From: Haloarcula rara
GTDB taxonomy: Archaea; Halobacteriota; Halobacteria; Halobacteriales; Haloarculaceae
Reading direction: 5' to 3'
DNA length: 64,000 nucleotides
Assembly: GCF_029338235.1 (NCBI RefSeq)
Contig: NZ_CP119785.1
Location: forward strand, 2,294,001 to 2,358,000
Positions 29,155 through 36,778 of this stretch are shown here, piece by piece. Below the pieces are notes generated by a model, which saw only the letters and a list, made by a program, of their open reading frames with translations, did not search any database and was not told the DNA's origin. Made by a program: the position numbers and the translations under genes. Every line of letters begins with the position of its first letter. The stretch's first letter is position 1.

Positions 29155-30150
29155 ATGACCGACTTAGACCAAATTAGGAGACGGGATGTTCTCGCTGGCT
29201 TGTCTACTATTGGCTCACTTGGAATCGCAGGTTGTGCAGGTGGGAACAATTCAGGAGACGAAGATAGCACAGATACACCCACGGAAACAGAGTACGACCC
29301 ACAGGAGTATTATGGATTGCCAGAGTGTGACGGAAGTAGACCTATTCGACTCATCGCTGTCAATAGCGATGGGACTGGAATAATTCAAAATATGAGAGGA
29401 CAAGACCAGTTAGTGTATGTCAAGCATAACGACGGATTCACTTCTGGCGATTATTGTGGTGGTACTATTGTTGAAGGTGGAGAACAAACCGCATACGAAG
29501 CAGATAGTGGTGAGCCGAGTCAAATTGAAATAGGTGCAGTTGAGGCTACTGGCAGGAATAAAGACAAGGCATGCAGTCAGTCAGGGGCCCTTCCTGATGG
29601 AGATTATTCTGATGGATGTGTTGACCCAAATACATTCCGTGGCTTCCAAGATGTAAGTTCGGAGCAATCTGGTGATAATGAAAATGAAGTTTGGGAAGAT
29701 GCGTTGGAGGCTGAAGAAGGAGACAGCGAAGATGAGGGGACGCCGGAGGAGACGCCGGAGGGAACCCCAGAAGAACCCATAGAATTTACAGATATTAGGG
29801 CAGAATTAAATGACGCACACTCACCTATTCCCCCGGTCGTAGAATGGGCTGGAGGTGTTAGCAACAATCGTAACGAGAGTGTGGAAATACAGTACGAATT
29901 TGTAGTTGAAAATTCAGATATAACTGTAAGAGATGAACGAACGCGTGCAATTGATGCAGGTGACAGTGAGGGGATTTACGATGTTCCGATGACTTTGGAT
30001 GAGTGGGCAGAGAACTCGGATTCGGACTCAAGAGATGAACAAGCTAAAGAATATAGGGGAAGATTTGAAAGCTCGAACGTATTTATTGAATATAATGGCA
30101 AAAAATGGAATGCTGAAAAAAGTATTGATGAGAGAACATCTTATCCGTAA
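29155..30150 (+). CDS. Tat-exported lipoprotein, element cargo
   Basis: The N-terminus has a twin-Arg motif (RRRDVLAGLS, residues 8-17) and a lipobox with Cys27 (LGIAGC), so it is predicted to be folded before export and lipid-anchored outside the cell. The mature part is acidic with a low-complexity PEETPEGTPEEP stretch at about 200-211 and a C-terminal beta domain that resembles an Ig-like fold. Function is unknown. Its promoter is a strong TATA-like tgtatataaacg at 29126-29137, about 25 bases upstream. It may help the element or its host at the cell surface. Confidence 0.75.
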   Translation: MTDLDQIRRRDVLAGLSTIGSLGIAGCAGGNNSGDEDSTDTPTETEYDPQEYYGLPECDGSRPIRLIAVNSDGTGIIQNMRGQDQLVYVKHNDGFTSGDYCGGTIVEGGEQTAYEADSGEPSQIEIGAVEATGRNKDKACSQSGALPDGDYSDGCVDPNTFRGFQDVSSEQSGDNENEVWEDALEAEEGDSEDEGTPEETPEGTPEEPIEFTDIRAELNDAHSPIPPVVEWAGGVSNNRNESVEIQYEFVVENSDITVRDERTRAIDAGDSEGIYDVPMTLDEWAENSDSDSRDEQAKEYRGRFESSNVFIEYNGKKWNAEKSIDERTSYP

Positions 30151-30164
30151 TATATCGTAGGTAC

Positions 30165-30422
30165 TTAATCAAGTCGTGGGTCTGACCGCTCTCCTCGTAG
30201 GTATTTGCGCATTTCTGTTTCGAGTGCCTCACCCGACAATTCTTCATCGTCGTCTGCCGAAATGTTCATGCGGTCGTGTAACTCGTCGCGTCTGGCAGAC
30301 GCAGAGGCAAGTTCACTGAGAGTACTCTCAAGCTCTTGTTGAATGCGGTCGTCGTCAAATTCGGCAAGAGCCTCTGCCTCGTCGTCAGAGACTTCTACCG
30401 TCCATGTTAGTTCGGTACTCAT
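30165..30422 (-). CDS. Second gene of a minus-strand pair (85 aa, acidic)
   Basis: The protein is acidic and helical (EAEALAEFDDDRIQQELEST) with no recognised domain. Its ATG overlaps the stop of the upstream 52-codon gene by four bases (ATGA), so the pair is coupled. This is the size and arrangement of a toxin-antitoxin module, but no toxin fold can be named. It is element-encoded and oriented against the Tat lipoprotein gene. Confidence 0.6.
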   Translation of the reverse strand: MSTELTWTVEVSDDEAEALAEFDDDRIQQELESTLSELASASARRDELHDRMNISADDDEELSGEALETEMRKYLRGERSDPRLD

Positions 30423-30577
30423 TGTCCCACCTCCTCGATATAATTCTCTGCCAATCGCCGGACGACAGCACCACGAGGCACTTGTCTCTCAACCCCATAC
30501 ATGAGATTACTGGCTTCGGCTAACTTGTTTAACTCCTGTTCTGTAACGCGAATCATAGTTTTATTTTCGTTCGACAT
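30419..30577 (-). CDS. Short DNA-binding-like protein (52 aa), first gene of the minus-strand pair
   Basis: The sequence (MSNENKTMIRVTEQELNKLA, then VPRGAVVRRLAENYIEEVGQ) has a basic, ribbon-helix-helix-like layout: a strand with IRV followed by two helices. Its stop codon overlaps the next gene's start by ATGA. It is too short for standard gene finding. The fold assignment is a guess from pattern and length. An upstream AT-rich region (30578-30620) could hold its promoter. Confidence 0.6.
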   Translation of the reverse strand: MSNENKTMIRVTEQELNKLAEASNLMYGVERQVPRGAVVRRLAENYIEEVGQ

Positions 30578-31193
30578 AGTTTATTTCAACAAACATTTTA
30601 GAGTCAGCTTGTGAAGACTCGAAAAAGCAAGTTTGGACAGTGGCACTCACTTAAAGCCACGGTCAACTGAGGTACCCTAATTATGAGCAGTTGAGTACGT
30701 TGGAACAGTATATCTCAACCATTAACGAGTAGCAATATCCTTGGAATCGTTGCTACCCGTATTATACTATGCACTACAGCTACTTAAATATTTCGTTTTT
30801 GATATGTAATTTGCTATCAAAAACAGTACGCCTGACGAAATATGGCTCAATCTTTGCGACAGAGCTGGCTAAGGGCCGTCCTAATATGATATAAATCTGT
30901 TATAAAAACAGATGTGTCAGTCTGAAAACTTTATATATTCAAATCAATGTATTGAATGAAATATCTATTCAATCTGATAAGTCAAAGAAGTTAAAGCTTC
31001 AGAAGGTTTAAGTATCTACACCACGTACTACTGAACAAGACAGATTAGATATACGTACTGAATCCTCTATGCGATTTGAGAGAGCAAGGGTCAAAAGCTC
31101 CTACAAGAACCCATACACTCTTGTATTGGGCTTTCAGAAAATCAAATGTTTCGATACTTCTTCCCTTGCTTGCGCTTCTGTCTGTAATTCAAT
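30578..31193. other. AT-rich noncoding region with dyads, candidate replication origin
   Basis: 616 bp with no credible gene. Between 30663 and 30973 lie at least five inverted repeats: tcaactg/cagttga (30663 and 30688), gtagcaa/ttgctac (30729 and 30750), a nested pair with gtttttgata/tatcaaaaac (30795 and 30815) inside atatttcg/cgaaatat (30788 and 30836), atctgt/acagat (30895 and 30908), and attgaat/attcaat (30951 and 30967). The region is the most AT-rich in the window and lies directly upstream of the Rep-like gene. This fits a plasmid-type origin, but function is an inference. Confidence 0.55.
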
Positions 31194-31316
31194 ATGCGAG
31201 CAAGAAATAGTAAAATAAGCGATAGTACAGGCACAGAGACAGTTATCGGAGTATCGGGGACACTCGTCTGGCAAATCCTCTGGTTCACTCTCGTAGTATT
31301 GGTGCTACTGCTATGA
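31194..31316 (+). CDS. 40-residue membrane peptide coupled to the Rep-like gene
   Basis: The frame begins at ATG 31194 (an in-frame stop lies three codons upstream) and ends with TGA at 31314-31316, overlapping the ATG of the next gene by four bases (ATGA). The C-terminal half is hydrophobic (LVWQILWFTLVVLVLLL), a likely single membrane span. It would be translated together with the Rep-like protein. Function unknown. Confidence 0.5.
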   Translation: MRARNSKISDSTGTETVIGVSGTLVWQILWFTLVVLVLLL

Positions 31317-32431
31317 GTGCGACGGAGTGCCTTCAAGGAATGACAGACATACTTGATGAGACGAACGTAACGGTTGAACTTGAATCGTTTGAGCCTGACC
31401 TTTTAATTACCCACCCGAGTAGAACGGTTGACCAATTCCGTCAATGGCTCAGGGAAAAACGAGAATCAAACCTCGCAGAATATGAAGACACGACGGTTCA
31501 ATTCAACCCGGAACACAATTGGTCACACTACAAGGCCCGACAGAATTTCGCCAAAGCGAAGGACGTAGATAGGCATTTCTGGAACTCCTACGACGAGTTT
31601 ACGACGGTTCTCATCACCCGAACAGCAGACGACAACACCGGCCCTCTGCTTGAACAGACGCAAGCTCTGACGTCAAAGTCCTACTACCAGTCACGGTATC
31701 GCCTGCTTCGAGACAGAGGCTCATCGGAAGACTATGCGGCAGTCTCAGTCTATGCGCCAAAGTACCCTACCCATGCGGATAGAACGGTGCGAACCCATAT
31801 TCATACAGGCCTATGGCTCCCCGGTCACGTCGAACCGGAAGCCTTCGACTTGCTCAAGGACAAGCACATGGCTACCGTGGAGGGAGCGACGGGTTGTCAC
31901 ATCACCGTTCGACATCATTCGTCCGATAGCTACCCACCCGCAGAGAACGGTATCGACTCTACCCGTGGGGCGACGACGTCACTACCCTACGAGTTGGCGG
32001 GAGAGAACCAACCCCTCATGAATACTGAGACAGATGCATCAGATTTGTACGACGAGAGGTGTCTTGAGTGGTGCGCGACTTTCTCAGCAGGCGACGACGG
32101 CAGTCACGACACACCGGGTATGAGCTACTGGCGAGAGCTTGGTAGCTTCAGAGAGTATGCCGACAGGGTGGAGAACAGTATGAGGCGACAGGTAGAGAGA
32201 GACTTGCGCCGTAGTAGATTACCCCACCGTACAGAACGGTGTGGCACAAACCAAATGGATTCCCTGCCACCAGAGGCAGAGTCTTCCCCTCTCAGAATCT
32301 CCAAACCTACCAGAGAAAGTCTCTTTCGAGCAGTTAGCCAATTGGCCCAAATCCCGACACCGGATAGAAGGCTTGAGACACCGATTGACGGCAGGCTCAA
32401 GACGTCCAAGGGGATTTTCAGAGGCTCTTAA
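31313..32431 (+). CDS. Rep-like protein with HUH-type motif
   Basis: A 372-residue element protein. A strand with TTVLITRT (residues 97-104) resembles Rep motif 1 and THIHTGLW (His162-x-His164) matches the HUH metal-binding motif of rolling-circle initiators and relaxases. A later segment (LPYELAGENQPLMNTETDAS) resembles a family I associate with haloarchaeal plasmid proteins. A nucleophilic Tyr cannot be fixed; candidates lie near residues 275-290. It is the last gene before the right att core and sits next to the dyad-rich region. It is most likely the replication initiator of the element, or an HUH nuclease with a different job. Confidence 0.6.
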   Translation: MSATECLQGMTDILDETNVTVELESFEPDLLITHPSRTVDQFRQWLREKRESNLAEYEDTTVQFNPEHNWSHYKARQNFAKAKDVDRHFWNSYDEFTTVLITRTADDNTGPLLEQTQALTSKSYYQSRYRLLRDRGSSEDYAAVSVYAPKYPTHADRTVRTHIHTGLWLPGHVEPEAFDLLKDKHMATVEGATGCHITVRHHSSDSYPPAENGIDSTRGATTSLPYELAGENQPLMNTETDASDLYDERCLEWCATFSAGDDGSHDTPGMSYWRELGSFREYADRVENSMRRQVERDLRRSRLPHRTERCGTNQMDSLPPEAESSPLRISKPTRESLFRAVSQLAQIPTPDRRLETPIDGRLKTSKGIFRGS

Positions 32432-32521
32432 CGAAGAGAGAATCTTGCCTTAGCACCACCCGGAGAATGAGTTTTCTGGAACTACCAGCAATAAACACTC
32501 CTTTTCAATAAGAGGTTATTG

Positions 32522-32541
32522 AATCAACCTTATACAAATAG
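32522..32541 (+). repeat. Right terminal direct repeat (possible recombinase arm site)
   Basis: aatcaaccttatacaaatag is the partner of 27362-27381, differing by a two-base change and the placement of one base. It lies seven bases inside the right att core. Confidence 0.65.
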
Positions 32542-32730
32542 CCGCTTCAACCAGAGGTCGTAGGCGACCTCGCTGAAGGTCTGTAGCTGTTCGGCACAGA
32601 AGCTACACCAGTGGCCGCGGTTGATGAGCACGACGACGGGCCCGTCTTCGAGGCGATCGGCGAGTGAGACCTCGCCGCCGGCGGTGCTTTCGAGTGTGAA
32701 CTCCGGTGCGTCTTGGTTGTGAATGGACAC
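32530..32730 (-). pseudogene. N-terminal part of the peroxiredoxin-like gene split by the integrated element
   Basis: The frame starts at GTG 32730 (MSIHNQDAPEFTL) and contains the thioredoxin-fold active-site region GHWCSFCAEQ with a CxxC-type pair. Host sequence ends at the core 32549-32558; the last residues (KRLFV) and the stop at 32530 come from the element. As it stands the gene gives a 66-residue truncated product. The C-terminal part is at 27037-27347. Confidence 0.9.
32549..32558. other. attR core of the integrated element
   Basis: Second copy of aaccagaggt. To its right the sequence continues into the N-terminal codons of the peroxiredoxin-like gene (cgtaggcgacctcgctgaag on the plus strand). 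Confidence 0.85.
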
Positions 32731-32964
32731 ACGCGTCCGTCAGTGGTTGCGCGGGATAACCGCTTGGCGGCTGTGCGGTGGAGCGGACGTTCCATCGGCG
32801 CGACCGGTTCTCTCAGTGACGCCCGGACGGCCTTCGCTCGTGGCCAGGACCCGCTGGCGATAGCCCCGCAGCCAGGTGGGCAGGTTATTTGGGCCGTCGT
32901 CGCCTACGTAACCATAGTCGCAGTGGCCTGTCGCCAGCGTTGTGCGACGGGACCGGAGACAGCA

Positions 32965-34253
32965 ATGGACGAGACAGCAAAGTACCTGATACACGCGGAG
33001 ATAACTGCCGCCGGCGTCGTCGAGCGCAGCGACGTCGTCGGCGCGGTGTTCGGTCAGACGGAGGGGCTGCTCGGCGACGAGCTCGACCTCCGTGACCTGC
33101 AGGACTCGAAGAAGGTCGGCCGCATCGACGTCAATGTTCGCTCTGAGGGCGGCAACTCCTACGGCGAGATTACAGTGGGAAGCGGGCTCGACAAGGTCGA
33201 GACGGCCATCCTCGCGGCGGCGCTCGAGACCATCGAGCAGGTCGGGCCCTGCAGCGCCGAGATCGTCGTCACGGATATCGAGGACATCCGCAGTGCCAAG
33301 CGTCGCGCGGTCGTCGAGCGGGCGACGGAGCTGCTTGCCGCCTTCGACGCCGACGCGGTTCGGACCGAGGACATCGTCGAGACGGTCCGCAAGCGGGCCC
33401 GCGTCGAGGACATCACCACCTACGAGGGGCTCCCGGCCGGCCCCCGGGTAGCGGACTCGGACGCCGTCGTCGTCGTGGAGGGCCGGGCCGACGTCCTCCA
33501 GCTCCTGAAACACGGCGTCAAGAACGCCATCGCCGTCGAGGGGACCGACATTCCCGAGGCCGCTGCGGCCCTGACCCGCGAGCGGACCGTCACGGCCTTC
33601 CTCGACGGCGACCGCGGCGGCGACCTCATCTTAGAAGAGCTCTCGCAGGTCGGCCAGCTAGACTACGTCGCCGTCGCGCCGCGTGGCCGTTCGGTTGAGG
33701 ACCTCTCGTACGAGGCCGTTATGTCCGCTTTGCGGGAGAAGATTCCCTACGAGACCGTCGCCGACGCCGACTCGGCAGCGGCTGCCCTCGACGCTGGTAC
33801 TGGCGAGGAGTCTGTGACGGTCCAGCCGGGCGCGGGGAGGGCGACGCGGCGACCGCCGTCGCCGGCGTCGAGGGCGAGGCGACGGCGGGGGCGACCACCG
33901 CCGGGAGCCGTCCCGATACGACGACGGAGGCCGAGGAGCGCGATGTGGACGCCGACAGCGCCACCGACGCACCGACCGTCCTCTCGGACCACATCGACGC
34001 CGTCATCGGGACCGACAGCGACACCGTCCGCATGCTCGACGCGGAGCTGAACGTTTGCTCGGAGGGCGACGCCACCGAGGCGGTGTCACTCATCGAGGGC
34101 TGTGACCCGCCGCCACAGACGGTCGTCCTCGACGATACCTGCACCCAGAAAGTGCTGGACGTCGCCGCCCAGCGCGGCGTCGAGGTCGTCGTCGCGACCG
34201 GTGACGGCGAGTACGTCAAACAGCCCACGAGCGTGCAGGTCCGGACGGTCTAG
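32965..34253 (+). CDS. dnaG: DnaG-type primase / exosome subunit, frameshifted near residue 290
   Basis: Archaeal DnaG has a TOPRIM primase domain and is also found with the RNA exosome. The first part (MDETAKYLIHAEITAAGVVE to EESVTVQPG) reads well and includes the TOPRIM segments VVVVEGRADVLQLL and FLDGDRGGDL. At about 33834 the frame breaks: the expected continuation (GEGDAATAVAGVEG and on to VEVVVATGDGEYVK near the end) lies one base back in another frame. Adding one G to the run gggg at 33834-33837 restores a single 429-residue protein. The C-terminal frame has a possible GTG restart at 33945. Because dnaG is well conserved, a base-calling or assembly error is the simplest explanation. 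Confidence 0.85.
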
Positions 34254-34672
34254 AGCTCCCGGACCAGCAACACGCCCGCCCCGCCGTCGTCGTAGTGGTC
34301 GGCCAGCTCGCCCTCGGCGCTGAATCCGAAACGCCCGTAGAACGACCGCACGCGCTCGTCGTCCGCACGAGCGGTGAGTCGCACCGTCTCGAACCCGCAG
34401 TCACGAAGCTCCTCGAGCAGGCTCCCGAGTAGCTCGGTCCCGTACCCCTGGCCCTGCAGTCCGGGGGCGACGGCGAGTTCGGCGACGTAGGCGACGGGGT
34501 GGTCCGGGACCGTCAGCGTGTACGCGATGGGTCCCTCGCCCTCGTCGAGAACCAGCACGTGGGGCGCGCCGTCGATGGCGACGTCTAGCAACTCGGGCCA
34601 GGAGTCGTCGAGGGCAGCCGACTGGATGGTTCGCAGGCGGGACTCGTCGGCGTCGACGGCGGCGCGAATCAT
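34250..34672 (-). CDS. GNAT-family N-acetyltransferase
   Basis: A 140-residue GNAT fold (acetyl-CoA-dependent). The A motif VAPGLQGQGYGTELLGSLLE (about residues 67-86) is a clear R/Q-x-x-G-x-G/A acetyl-CoA site. The substrate cannot be predicted. The start at 34672 overlaps the stop of the upstream DUF92 gene by ATGA, so both are translated from one message; the frame open further left is only the DUF92 gene read out of frame. Confidence 0.88.
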   Translation of the reverse strand: MIRAAVDADESRLRTIQSAALDDSWPELLDVAIDGAPHVLVLDEGEGPIAYTLTVPDHPVAYVAELAVAPGLQGQGYGTELLGSLLEELRDCGFETVRLTARADDERVRSFYGRFGFSAEGELADHYDDGGAGVLLVREL

Positions 34673-36012
34673 ATCAGACTGGTCGCGAGCGCGAGCCCGA
34701 CGCCGGTCAGCGCCGCCGCCAGGGTCGCCAGCGTGTTGACGCCCTGATTCCCGACGATGGTGCCCTCGACGGTGGCGCCGAGCACGCTGTCGACGGTCAT
34801 CCCGACGAACCCACAGGTGACGATGAGTGCGGCGCCCGTCGGCCCGACGACGTCCAGCGTGGCCGCGGCGATACCGGCGATGATGGCGGCCCCGACCAGC
34901 CCGGCGACGATACCCTGCCAAGTGACGCCGCCGTCGGTGCCCGGCTCGACGCGCTCGAAGGTGGTGATGAGCCGCGGGTTGTCGTACAGGCCGCCGAACT
35001 CACTGGAGAAAGTGTCGGTCATGGCGGCGGCGACGGCGCCCGCGAACGCATAGAGGAACAGCGTCGGGTCGACTGCGAGGTGTGTCGGGCTGGCGGCCCA
35101 CAGCAACACCGCGACCAGGGCGACGATGGAGTTTGCGAGCACGTTCCCGCTCCCGCGGGCGCCCTCGTTTTCTTCGGCGATGCCGCGGTCCTGTTTGGCC
35201 TCGTACTGGTACTTCGTCGAGAGGCCACCGAGTCCGAAGAAGGTGATGAGCATGGCGAACCAGCCGTAGCCCCCGAGCACGATAGTGAGCAGGGAGAGCA
35301 AGACGCCGGTCAGCATCCCCGGGAGCGAGGCCGTATCGAGCGCGTAGGCGATGTAGCCAAGCACCGCCGAGACGCCCAGTGCGACGAACACGCGCCTGGT
35401 CCCCGCGCCGGGGTCGAGTTCGAACAGGAGCCAGAGCAGCAGGCCGACAGACAGCACCACGAGCGGGTCGTCGCGCTCGAAGAGCACGGAGCGAAACAGC
35501 GCGGCGACCAGGGCGCCGGTACCGGCCAGGAACAGGGCGGTCGGGAGCGCGACGCTCCCAGCGCCCGTTCGGGCGGCGATGACGGCCGCCGCGGTGCCAC
35601 AGGCGAAGCCGGTGACGACGAAACCGGCCGTCGCCACCACCTCGTCGCTGTGGAGCTGATGGGCGACGCGCTGGCCGAAGTTGCCGTAGGCGACGATGAC
35701 CACGGTGGCGACGAACACCCAGACCGGCAGGCCGAACTGTATCGCGAGGAAGGCCAGGCTTGCCGCCGCCAGCGCGAACGCGGCCAGCCCGTAGAGCCGG
35801 CCGTCTTCGTAGTCGCCCGGCCGGGCGAAGATATCGAACATCGGCGTGTCGGGGCCGACGGCGAACATGGCGAAGAAGGCGACCACGAGAAACGGCGCGG
35901 TCGCGGCGACAGTCGCGACCGCGGGCGACGTGAGCCCGGCAGCGACCGGCACGGCAAAGGCCAGTGTGCCCACCGCGGCGAACGCGCCCGCCCGTCGGAC
36001 TGTCGATGTCAC
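34669..36012 (-). CDS. DUF92 family membrane protein
   Basis: A 447-residue membrane protein with roughly ten or more spans. The C-terminal half matches the DUF92 family (GGLSTKYQYEAKQDRG, AAAMTDTFSSEFGGLYDNPR, TWQGIVAGLVGAAII). DUF92 proteins (COG1836; plant and bacterial relatives include VTE6/phytyl-phosphate kinase-type) have been linked to isoprenoid alcohol phosphate chemistry; that is family knowledge, not seen here. The start is the GTG at 36012 (VTSTVRRAGAF); the frame to 36300 runs into the palindrome array. It is the first gene of an operon with a GNAT gene. Confidence 0.85.
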   Translation of the reverse strand: MTSTVRRAGAFAAVGTLAFAVPVAAGLTSPAVATVAATAPFLVVAFFAMFAVGPDTPMFDIFARPGDYEDGRLYGLAAFALAAASLAFLAIQFGLPVWVFVATVVIVAYGNFGQRVAHQLHSDEVVATAGFVVTGFACGTAAAVIAARTGAGSVALPTALFLAGTGALVAALFRSVLFERDDPLVVLSVGLLLWLLFELDPGAGTRRVFVALGVSAVLGYIAYALDTASLPGMLTGVLLSLLTIVLGGYGWFAMLITFFGLGGLSTKYQYEAKQDRGIAEENEGARGSGNVLANSIVALVAVLLWAASPTHLAVDPTLFLYAFAGAVAAAMTDTFSSEFGGLYDNPRLITTFERVEPGTDGGVTWQGIVAGLVGAAIIAGIAAATLDVVGPTGAALIVTCGFVGMTVDSVLGATVEGTIVGNQGVNTLATLAAALTGVGLALATSLI

Positions 36013-36137
36013 GTCCCGCCGGTATCCCCGAGAGGCACTTACCCTTTCCGAACTTTCCGGGCTAGGAACTGTTGCCGGTTCTGACCTGACCGCTGTCAAG
36101 AGGCGGAATATCACTGCGACCGCGTACAGCATCATAG

Positions 36138-36689
36138 ACAGCCAGAAAGCCCCCGCACTATCGACTCGCGCGACTCGCTGTCGTCCGAGAGAGCGAAGTC
36201 GTCCGAGAGAGCGGAGCTCTCTCGTGATCCCGAAAATCTTCGATTTTCGGACGACTCTCTCGTGATGAACGAAAGACGGCTCCGCCGTCTTTCGAACCAC
36301 GCGCGCTCGCTTTGCTCGCGTGCTTACATCGTCGTGCTTCGTCGATAGTGCGGCCCCTTTCAGTACCTGGAGACGCTTCGCGTCTCCCGACCCTCGCGGA
36401 GCCGCCGGCTCCGCTCAGTCCCACCCGTAGCCGGTTGGTCAAACAGCGCGGGTGGGACTGAAAGGGGGGCGTTCGCGGGCGGCAAAGCCGCCCGCGAGCT
36501 CGGGAGACCTCCGGTCTCCCGGTGGCGGGCTGAACGAAGGCGGGCGACGTAAGCACCGAAGCCGACCGAAGGGAGGTGAGGCGCGTCGTTCGAAAGACGC
36601 TCTGCGTCTTTCGTGATCACGAGAGGGCTCTGCCCTCTCGGACGACAGCGAGCCCCCCCGAGTTCAGCCCGCCGGGGCTTTCTGGCTGT
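36138..36689. repeat. Palindrome array bounded by 16-bp inverted ends (copy A)
   Basis: acagccagaaagcccc at 36138-36153 and its reverse complement at 36674-36689 enclose noncoding DNA with at least eight perfect palindromes of 7-10-bp arms and a 3-nt spacer, for example ggagacgc-ttc-gcgtctcc (36369-36387) and gcggagcc-gcc-ggctccgc (36396-36414). A longer dyad, cagtcccacccg/cgggtgggactg (36416-36427 and 36449-36460), is in the middle. A related array is at 61791-62053. It lies between divergent genes and carries no recognisable gene. Confidence 0.8.
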
Positions 36690-36778
36690 AAACACTGCTG
36701 TCTCAGTTGATTAACCTGTCTCCTGGCACTGCTGCGAGGACCGTGAGCTTTAGGCGAGCGGTCGCTGTAGCGGTGAGC

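Larger units (their letters stand above)
27338..32558 (+). mobile_element. 5.2-kb integrated element (plasmid- or provirus-like) inside a peroxiredoxin gene
   Basis: The element is bounded by the 10-bp direct core aaccagaggt and is clearly AT-richer than its surroundings. It carries a DNA-binding-like gene, a tyrosine recombinase, a Tat lipoprotein, a two-gene minus-strand operon, an AT-rich noncoding region with dyads and a Rep-like protein preceded by a coupled 40-residue membrane peptide. The layout (recombinase at one end, replication-type gene at the other, short direct cores) fits an integrated small plasmid or pleolipovirus-like element. No capsid, spike or packaging gene is recognisable, so provirus status is unproven. 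Integration is in a protein-coding gene rather than a tRNA gene. Confidence 0.88.

Noticed and set aside
31142..31336. 64-codon minus-strand frame with a membrane-like segment
   Set aside because: It overlaps the coupled plus-strand peptide and the start of the Rep-like gene; the plus-strand ATGA junction is better supported.
27338..32558. Integration into a tRNA gene
   Set aside because: No tRNA-like sequence surrounds either core; both flanks are codons of one peroxiredoxin-like gene.
33945..34253. Independent small gene at the end of dnaG
   Set aside because: Its sequence is the expected C-terminus of DnaG and joins the main frame by a single-base change; it is not a separate gene.
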